11,446 nucleotides of DNA. Source: Mycobacteriaceae bacterium. Lineage in GTDB: Bacteria > Actinomycetota > Actinomycetes > Mycobacteriales > Mycobacteriaceae. Both the position numbers and the translations under genes were made by a program. The stretch is taken from assembly GCA_013362555.1 (NCBI GenBank), contig JABFVX010000196.1:1-11446 (forward strand). Direction: 5' to 3'. Shown one piece after another: positions 6,626 to 11,446 of the stretch (positions are counted from its first letter, which is position 1; each line of letters begins with the position of its first letter). Below the pieces are notes generated by a model. That model worked only from the letters and a program-made list of their open reading frames with translations. It did not search any database and was not told where the DNA came from.

Positions 6626-6662
6626 CTAAGGCCGTATTCGGGATAGGGGCTCGTCAACCGCG

Positions 6663-6693
6663 CGCCCGGGTGAGCGACTCGCTTGCCCGGGCG
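6663..6693 (+). terminator. G+C-rich hairpin after the small membrane protein gene
   Basis: Left arm 6663-6676 (CGCCCGGGTGAGCG), loop ACT, right arm 6680-6693. All 14 pairs form in RNA: twelve Watson-Crick and two G-U. The two G-U pairs mean it folds better as plus-strand RNA than as minus-strand RNA. No U-tract follows. It may terminate the upstream gene or be part of a permease leader. The 252-bp spacer 6587-6838 holds no credible gene. Confidence 0.5.
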
Positions 6694-6729
6694 TTGCGCT
6701 GCGCGCGGCGTGCTGCTTAGGTGCAGGTA

Positions 6730-6741
6730 GAAATATATTTC
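6730..6741. promoter_or_regulatory. A/T palindrome GAAATATATTTC upstream of the permease
   Basis: A perfect 12-bp palindrome and the most A/T-rich patch of the spacer, 97 bp before the permease ATG. It could hold a -10 region or a repressor site. GGTAG and CTACC flank it at 6726-6730 and 6760-6764. The function is a guess from position. Confidence 0.3.
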
Positions 6742-6838
6742 CGAGGCGGACCGATGTAGCTACCAAGCAACGCCACGGATCAATGTACCGGCTATTGTGG
6801 CGCGTGCGCATTCGGCGGGCAGTTCGGAAGGAGGCTCC

Positions 6839-8236
6839 ATGAGCACCGTGGAAGAGACGGGCAAGCCGGTCGGCTCGGAGCCGACACTGCACCGGGTGAT
6901 GGGCCCGGGGCTGCTGTTGTTGTTCATCGTGGGCGACATCCTCGGTACCGGCATCTACGCTCTGACGGGCAAAGTGGCCAACCTGGTCGGCGGCGCGGTG
7001 TGGGTGCCGTTCGTGGTCGCGTTCGCGGTCGCGATGATCACGGCGTTCAGCTATATGGAGCTGGTCACCAAGTATCCGCAGGCAGCCGGGGCGGCGCTGT
7101 ACACGCACAAGGCGTTCGGGCTGCATTTCGTCACGTTCATGGTCGCGTTCGCGGTGATGTGTTCGGGCATCACCTCCGCGGCCACGGCGTCGCGGGCGTT
7201 CGCGGCGAACTTCGCCAATGCGTTCGAGCTCCACATTGCGGGCGCGGGCGGCTGGATCACCGTGATCGGGCTGCTGTTCATGACGGCGTGCGCGCTGATC
7301 AACTTCCGCGGCGTGGGGGAGAGCGTGAAGCTCAACGTGGTGCTGACCGTAGTCGAGCTGACCGGGCTGCTGATCATCATCGGCATCGGCCTGTGGGCGC
7401 TCGGCTTCGGGCACGGCGACTTCGGCCGGGTGAACGACTTCGGCACCGGCGGCCGCGGCGCCGTCGGCGGCGTCATCGCGGCGACGACGCTGGCGTTCTA
7501 CGCGATGATCGGGTTCGAGGACTCGGTCAACATGGCCGAGGAGTGCAAGCGGCCGAACAAGATCTTCCCGCGGATGCTGTTCCTCGGGCTGATGATCACC
7601 GGCACGGTGTACGTGCTGGTCGCGATCACCGCGATCGCGCTGGTCCCGCCTGCCGAGCTCGGCCAGGGCGACACGCCGCTGCTCCAGGTGGTGAAGGCGG
7701 GCGCGCCGCACTTCCCGCTGCACGTCTTCGCGTTCATCACGATTTTCGCGGTGGCCAACTCGGCGCTGATCAACATGCTGATGGCGAGCAGGCTGCTGTA
7801 CGGCATGGCGCGACAGGGCGTGATTCCGCACCACCTCGGGATCGTGCACCGCCGCAGGCGCACGCCGTACCTGGCGATCGGGTTCACCACGCTGCTGGCG
7901 TTCGGTCTGATCCTGTTCGTCGGCGACGTCCCGGAGTTGGGCGGCACCACGGCGCTGCTGCTGCTCGGGGTGTTCACCGTGGTGAACGTCGCCGTGCTCG
8001 TGCTGCGCCGCGACCCGGTCGACCACGACCATTTCCGCACTCCGACGGCGTTGCCCGTGGTGGGCGCGTTGAGCTGCGGCTTCCTGGTGCTGCCGGTCAC
8101 CGGCAGGCCCGCGGTGCAGTACGGGATCGCCGCCGTCCTGCTCGGCCTCGGCCTGCTGTTGTGGGCCGCCACGTACACCCTCAACAATCGTCACGGCATC
8201 CACTCGGCCGCATTCGACCCGCAGGCCCTCGAGTAA
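6839..8236 (+). CDS. APC-superfamily amino acid permease
   Basis: 465 residues with about twelve hydrophobic segments, the normal size of an APC amino acid transporter in the plasma membrane. The first helix carries GDILGTGIYAL (32-42), the broken-helix Gly-rich motif that binds the amino acid backbone. AFYAMIGFEDSVNMAEECKRPNKIFPR (219-245) is the conserved helix-6 and loop motif (GFE...AEE..P). SRLLYGMARQGVIP is the helix-8 loop motif. The start is firm: GGAAGGAGG at 6826-6834 lies four bases before the ATG. The transported amino acid cannot be told from sequence. The gene is convergent with the secreted-protein gene and closed by palindrome copy 5. Confidence 0.92.
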   Translation: MSTVEETGKPVGSEPTLHRVMGPGLLLLFIVGDILGTGIYALTGKVANLVGGAVWVPFVVAFAVAMITAFSYMELVTKYPQAAGAALYTHKAFGLHFVTFMVAFAVMCSGITSAATASRAFAANFANAFELHIAGAGGWITVIGLLFMTACALINFRGVGESVKLNVVLTVVELTGLLIIIGIGLWALGFGHGDFGRVNDFGTGGRGAVGGVIAATTLAFYAMIGFEDSVNMAEECKRPNKIFPRMLFLGLMITGTVYVLVAITAIALVPPAELGQGDTPLLQVVKAGAPHFPLHVFAFITIFAVANSALINMLMASRLLYGMARQGVIPHHLGIVHRRRRTPYLAIGFTTLLAFGLILFVGDVPELGGTTALLLLGVFTVVNVAVLVLRRDPVDHDHFRTPTALPVVGALSCGFLVLPVTGRPAVQYGIAAVLLGLGLLLWAATYTLNNRHGIHSAAFDPQALE

Positions 8237-8246
8237 CCGATTCAAT

Positions 8247-8301
8247 CCTCCAGAATGACCCGTGACGTGCGGTTAACGCACGTCACGGGTCATTCTGGAG
8301 G
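8247..8301. repeat. Palindromic intergenic element, copy 5; bidirectional terminator
   Basis: Perfect 25-bp arms (8247-8271 and 8277-8301) around GTTAA, nearly identical to copy 1 in the stem. It begins ten bases after the permease stop and ends 14 bases before the stop of the convergent secreted-protein gene. Confidence 0.9.
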
Positions 8302-8315
8302 TATGTGAGGAGGTT

Positions 8316-8780
8316 TCAGAGGTTGCAGCGCAGGCCCGCGTAGTAGGCGACCCGGCACTCGGAGTCGCGGGTGAGTTTCCAGGCCTGGTTGACGTTGCGC
8401 CACGCCAGTTCGATGTTCGGGAAGGTGCCGTAGCCGTCGACGGTGATCTGAAGGTTGGCCGTCAGGGTGTCGCCCTTGACGTTGAGCGGGCCGGCCAGGA
8501 CCCAGCGCAGGCTCGGGACGGTGTTCATGACGCCGCCGACCTGGTCGAGCAGCGGCAGGCCCGCTTCCCCAGCCTCGAGTTCGGCGGCGCGGGCGGCGCG
8601 CGGGGCGCTCGTGTTGAGGGCCACTTTCAGCTTGGCGTGCAGGTCGCCGAGGCCGGGCTGGACGGTTCTGACGATCGGGGCGGCCGCAGCGGGCGCGATC
8701 GCGGCGACCTGGCCGCCCGCGAGCAGTGCGGTGGCGGCGAAGAGCGCGGCTCCCAGCGTGTTTCGGGCAGTGCTGATCAT
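8316..8780 (-). CDS. Small secreted protein, MTB12 (low-molecular-weight antigen)-like
   Basis: 154 residues from the ATG at 8780. A signal peptide is clear: a short basic N-region, a hydrophobic core (GAALFAATALLAGG) and an Ala-rich end suited to cleavage near AAAA-PIV (residues 31-37). The mature part resembles the MTB12/CFP-2 pattern: a helix with DLHAKLKVALN, then strands ending FPNIELAWRNVNQAWKL. Two cysteines near the end (142 and 152) could pair. The resemblance is by eye and weak, so function is unknown. An ATG at 8792 and a TTG at 8801 are alternative starts; GGGA seven bases before 8780 favours that one. It diverges from the siderophore monooxygenase across an iron box, so iron-starvation control is likely. 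Confidence 0.75.
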   Translation of the reverse strand: MISTARNTLGAALFAATALLAGGQVAAIAPAAAAPIVRTVQPGLGDLHAKLKVALNTSAPRAARAAELEAGEAGLPLLDQVGGVMNTVPSLRWVLAGPLNVKGDTLTANLQITVDGYGTFPNIELAWRNVNQAWKLTRDSECRVAYYAGLRCNL

Positions 8781-8841
8781 GACGTGTCCCATCGTTCTCA
8801 ATCGGTCGCCGCGAGCGAGGCTCTGGCATCACCAAGCAATA

Positions 8842-8860
8842 TAAGGTAAGCCTATGCAAA
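8842..8860. promoter_or_regulatory. IdeR/DtxR-type iron box 1
   Basis: TAAGGTAAGCCTATGCAAA matches the consensus TTAGGTTAGGCTAACCTAA at 13 of 19 positions, or 14 of 19 in the other orientation. It sits in the A/T-rich middle of the 135-bp divergent region. Iron-loaded IdeR binding here would repress the monooxygenase and probably the secreted-protein gene; a minus-strand TATATT (8839-8844) overlaps it. Confidence 0.7.
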
Positions 8861-8915
8861 CATAAATGGCGGGCCAAGAGTTGTGCGGTGTTTGCAAGGA
8901 AGTGAGTGTGGACCG

Positions 8916-10205
8916 GTGAAGACCCTTCTGGTCGTCGGTGCGGGACCGAAAGCCCTTGCGGTAGCCGCGAAAGCGCACGTCCTGCGAAAACTGGGCCTCC
9001 CGGCGCCGCGCGTGGTGGTGGTCGAGGCGCACGCGGTCGGCGGCAACTGGCTGCCGAGCGGGGGGTGGACCGACGGGCAGCACCGCCTCGGCACCAGCCC
9101 GGAGAAGGACGTGGGCTTCCCGTATCGCACAACGTGGGCGCGCGGCCGCAACCAGGAGATCAACCAGGCCATGCAGGCCTACAGCTGGACGTCGTTCCTG
9201 GTCGACCAGGGCGGCTACGCGGAGTGGATCGACCGGGGCAGGCCGAGCCCGCAGCACCACGTCTGGGCCAAGTATCTGCAATGGGTGGGGCACCGGATCG
9301 ACCTGGAGCTCGTACTGGGGCAAGTGACGTCGATCTCGCCGACGGCGGGCGGCTGGCTGGTGTCGGTGACCGACGTCAACACCCGGGCCGAGCGCAGGCT
9401 GGACGCGGACGAGCTCATGCTCACCGGTCCCGGCCGCAGCACCCGCGCGCTGGCCGAGCATCCCAAGATGCTGAGCGTCGCCGAGTTCTGGGAGCTGGCG
9501 GGCCGGCGGGCGCTGCCGGTGTCGTCGCGGGTCGCGGTGATCGGCGGCGGCGAGACAGCGGGTTCGGCGCTGGACGAGCTGGTCCGCCACGAGATGCTGA
9601 CAGTGTCGGTGATCTCACCCATGGCCACGCTCTATACCCGTGGCGAAAGTTACTTCGAGAACTCGCTGTACAGCGATCCCGGCAAGTGGAGCGGGCTGAC
9701 CCTGGAACAGCGTCGCGACGTGATCCGCCGCACCGACCGCGGGGTGTTCTCCGTGCGGGTGCAGGAGAGTCTGCTCGGCGACAACCGCGTCCATCACTTG
9801 CAGGGCCGGGTGGTTCGGGTCGCCGACCAGGGCACGGCCATCGCGCTCACCCTGCGCAATGAGCTGCGGCCGGACCAGGTGCACGCGTTCGACTTGGTGG
9901 TGGACGCGACCGGCGGGCACCCGCTGTGGTTCCTGGATCTGTTCGACGCCGACGCTGCCGATCTGCTGGAGCTGGCGGTGGGCGGTCCGCTCACGCAGGC
10001 GCGGGTGGAGGCGGCGATCGACTACAACCTGGCGGTGTCGGGCCTGGAATCGCCGCTCTATCTGCCCAACTTCGCCGCGCTCACGCAGGGCCCCGGGTTC
10101 CCGAACCTCAGCTGCCTCGGCGAGCTTTCCGATCGGGTGCTGCGGCCCGCTGTCGGCGGCGGCGGGGTCGCGATGGGAGCGACCGCTCTGGAGAATTCCC
10201 AATAG
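8916..10205 (+). CDS. mbtG: MbtG-like L-lysine/L-ornithine N-monooxygenase (siderophore biosynthesis)
   Basis: 429 residues, the length of mycobacterial MbtG. It is a cytosolic FAD- and NADPH-dependent enzyme that hydroxylates the side-chain amine of lysine (or ornithine) for a hydroxamate iron ligand. Seen: the FAD-binding motif VVGAGPKALAVAAKA (6-20); ANW/GNW-type and GGWTDG...HRLGTSPEKDVGFPYR (49-71), which closely recalls MbtG; the NADPH motif VIGGGETAGSALDEL (208-222); TRGESYFENSL (241-251); and the C-terminal TQGPGFPNLSCLGELSDRVL. The GTG at 8916 is preferred because homology starts there; AAGGAAG at 8896-8902 lies upstream, a little far. A GTG at 8883 is possible. The gene is preceded by iron box 1, and its stop overlaps iron box 2. 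The amine substrate is not settled by sequence. Confidence 0.9.
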   Translation: MKTLLVVGAGPKALAVAAKAHVLRKLGLPAPRVVVVEAHAVGGNWLPSGGWTDGQHRLGTSPEKDVGFPYRTTWARGRNQEINQAMQAYSWTSFLVDQGGYAEWIDRGRPSPQHHVWAKYLQWVGHRIDLELVLGQVTSISPTAGGWLVSVTDVNTRAERRLDADELMLTGPGRSTRALAEHPKMLSVAEFWELAGRRALPVSSRVAVIGGGETAGSALDELVRHEMLTVSVISPMATLYTRGESYFENSLYSDPGKWSGLTLEQRRDVIRRTDRGVFSVRVQESLLGDNRVHHLQGRVVRVADQGTAIALTLRNELRPDQVHAFDLVVDATGGHPLWFLDLFDADAADLLELAVGGPLTQARVEAAIDYNLAVSGLESPLYLPNFAALTQGPGFPNLSCLGELSDRVLRPAVGGGGVAMGATALENSQ

Positions 10206-10220
10206 GCTAGGCTACCCTTA
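10202..10220 (+). promoter_or_regulatory. IdeR/DtxR-type iron box 2
   Basis: ATAGGCTAGGCTACCCTTA matches TTAGGTTAGGCTAACCTAA at 15 of 19 positions, better than box 1. It overlaps the TAG stop of the monooxygenase (10203-10205) and ends 27 bp before the formyltransferase ATG. It implies a second, iron-repressed promoter inside the operon. Confidence 0.78.
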
Positions 10221-10247
10221 GTTTGGTAGAGATGAGGTTTCGGTTTC

Positions 10248-11189
10248 ATGCGTATCGTGTCGTTCGGCTTCCAGACCTGGGGTCGGAAAACTCTGCAAGC
10301 TCTGATCGATTCGGAGCACGAGGTGGTGCTGGCGGTCACGCACCCGGCTGCGGAGTCGTCCTACAAGGCCATCTGGAATGACTCGGTCGAGGAGCTCGCC
10401 CGAGAGCACGGCATCCCGGTGCACCGCACCGAACGGGCAGACGCGCAGACCATCGACCTCGTCAAGCGGGCCGAGCCCGATGTGATCGTCGTGAACAGCT
10501 GGTACACCTGGATGCCCGCGGAGCTCTACACGCTGCCGCCGCACGGCACGCTGAACCTGCACGACTCGCTGCTGCCCCAGTTCACCGGCTTCTCCCCGGT
10601 TCTGTGGGCCTTGATCAGCGGTGCAACGGAATTCGGCCTGACCGTGCACCGGATGGACGAACAGCTGGACACCGGCGACATCCTCGTCCAGCACCGCCTG
10701 CCCATCCCGCCGGACGCCACCGGCACCGAACTGGTCCGCGCCGGAATGGAGCTGATTCCGGGCGCGGTGCGGGAGGCCTTGGCGGCGCTGGAGAGCGGAA
10801 CGGCCGTGTGGCGTCCGCAGGACAAGGCCGAGCGCACCTACTTCCACAAGCGCTCCGAACGCGACAGCCGCGTCGACTGGTCATGGGACGCAGTCGATCT
10901 GGAGCGTTTCGTGCGGGCGCTGTCCGAGCCGTATCCGCGGGCGTTCTCCCACTACCGCGGGGAGCGGATCGAGATCCTGGCGGCGTCGGTGTCCGAGGCC
11001 CGCTACGGGGGCACCGTCGGCCGCGTCATCGTGCAGGAGGGCGGCGGCGCCGTCGTCTGCGGACCGCATGCGCAGCGCGGGGCCAACCGGGCCCTGGTGG
11101 TCACCCGCGTCCGCGACGCGGCAGGCGTCGAACGAGACGGGGCCGAATTCTTCACCCGCGGTGGTTATCTCACCGACATTCCCGAATGA
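10248..11189 (+). CDS. Formyltransferase for N-hydroxy lysine/ornithine (Fmt/FxbA/CchA-like), siderophore biosynthesis
   Basis: 313 residues with the methionyl-tRNA formyltransferase fold. The 10-formyltetrahydrofolate site is intact: TLNLHDSLLP gives Asn103 and His105, and HRMDEQLDTGDIL gives Asp141, the Asn-His-Asp set of the family. A C-terminal Fmt-type subdomain follows from about residue 200 (KRSERDSRVDW, then a beta-rich part). Location between an amino-acid N-monooxygenase and an NRPS, under an iron box, argues that it formylates the hydroxylated side chain of lysine or ornithine, as in coelichelin, rhodochelin and exochelin pathways, rather than initiator tRNA. The ribosome site GAGATGAGG (10229-10237) supports the ATG. 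The stop overlaps the next start as ATGA, indicating translational coupling. Confidence 0.88.
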   Translation: MRIVSFGFQTWGRKTLQALIDSEHEVVLAVTHPAAESSYKAIWNDSVEELAREHGIPVHRTERADAQTIDLVKRAEPDVIVVNSWYTWMPAELYTLPPHGTLNLHDSLLPQFTGFSPVLWALISGATEFGLTVHRMDEQLDTGDILVQHRLPIPPDATGTELVRAGMELIPGAVREALAALESGTAVWRPQDKAERTYFHKRSERDSRVDWSWDAVDLERFVRALSEPYPRAFSHYRGERIEILAASVSEARYGGTVGRVIVQEGGGAVVCGPHAQRGANRALVVTRVRDAAGVERDGAEFFTRGGYLTDIPE

Positions 11190-11446
11190 CGTCGGCCGCC
11201 GTGTCCAGCCCTTCCGTCCCCGGCGAGCTCGCATTGGCCGCCGGGCAGCGCCGCGCGTGGTTCCTGCACGACCGGGCGCCCGCGGATCCCGACTTGAATG
11301 TCGGCGTCACCTACCGGCTGACCGGCGCCCTGGATGCCGAGCGCCTGCGCGCCGCGGTCGGCGCCGTCGTCGCGCGCCACGAGGCCTTGCGCACCGTCTA
11401 CGGCTCCGGCGCGGACGGCGACCCCTACCGCATCGTGCTCGACACC
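11186..11446 (+). CDS. Nonribosomal peptide synthetase, N-terminal condensation domain (3' truncated by window edge)
   Basis: An open frame of 87 codons runs off the window; its ATG overlaps the formyltransferase stop by ATGA. Residues 14-28 (ELALAAGQRRAWFLH) match condensation motif C1, LNVGVTYRLTGALDAERLRAAV follows in the usual place, and VARHEALRTVY (62-72) is motif C2. The catalytic HHxxxDG lies beyond the window. Starting with a condensation rather than an adenylation domain, it should extend a chain begun by another synthetase, as MbtE/NbtE-type enzymes do in mycobactin and nocobactin assembly. Module number and amino acid choice cannot be read here. Confidence 0.88.
   Translation, partial: MTSAAVSSPSVPGELALAAGQRRAWFLHDRAPADPDLNVGVTYRLTGALDAERLRAAVGAVVARHEALRTVYGSGADGDPYRIVLDT

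Noticed and set aside
6599..6646. 15-codon reading frame (MHSLFSQTEL...) as a leader peptide for the permease
   Set aside because: No ribosome site before it and no run of a regulatory amino acid.
6626..8245. 539-codon minus-strand open frame opposite the permease
   Set aside because: Composition dominated by His, Arg, Gln and Asp from antisense hydrophobic codons; the plus-strand permease is unmistakable.
844..8301. CRISPR array made by the repeated words
   Set aside because: Copies are kilobases apart, separated by genes, and palindromic with short loops; no regular spacers or cas genes.
844..8301. Insertion sequence ends
   Set aside because: No transposase, and no target-site duplication that I could recognise around the copies; a non-autonomous MITE-like origin remains possible and is covered in the findings.

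Overview
The window is high-GC DNA (roughly two-thirds G+C by eye) with actinobacterial gene style: GTG starts, purine-rich ribosome sites and short spacers. The proteins point to a mycolic-acid actinomycete, most likely Nocardia or a close relative. They include a SigG-type ECF sigma factor with a SnoaL-like tail, a cutinase-like exported hydrolase, an MTB12-like secreted protein, an MbtG-like siderophore monooxygenase and IdeR-type iron boxes. Genus assignment is inference.

Left part (1-8315): the 3' end of an ECF sigma factor, an NmrA-type NAD(P)-binding protein and a VOC/glyoxalase-fold protein lie on the plus strand. The homocysteine-forming sulfhydrylase gene metY, a cutinase-like exported protein with a long Thr-rich tail, and a monoacylglycerol-lipase-like hydrolase lie on the minus strand. 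A 65-aa membrane protein starts divergently from the hydrolase. A 252-bp spacer with a hairpin and palindromes then leads to an APC-family amino-acid permease on the plus strand. Nearly every gene end here is closed by a long palindrome. Five belong to one family (844-898, 1708-1760, 2293-2357, 5644-5696, 8247-8301) built on the word AGAATGACCCGTGACGTGCG and its reverse complement around a 5-nt loop. A sixth, unrelated one is a perfect 68-bp loopless palindrome (3773-3840). In two cases the element itself supplies the stop codon of the gene.

Right part (8316-11446): an iron-responsive siderophore locus. A small secreted protein (minus strand) and an MbtG-like amino-acid N-monooxygenase (plus strand) diverge from a 135-bp region with an IdeR/DtxR-type box. 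A second, better box overlaps the monooxygenase stop codon and precedes a formyltransferase. The formyltransferase overlaps by ATGA the start of a nonribosomal peptide synthetase that begins with a condensation domain and runs off the window. Together these would N-hydroxylate and N-formylate the side-chain amine of lysine or ornithine and build the resulting hydroxamate into a peptide siderophore. This may be of the formobactin/amamistatin/nocobactin kind or exochelin-like. No palindrome of the left-hand family lies between these genes, consistent with co-transcription.

I see no tRNA, rRNA, CRISPR array, transposase or phage gene.
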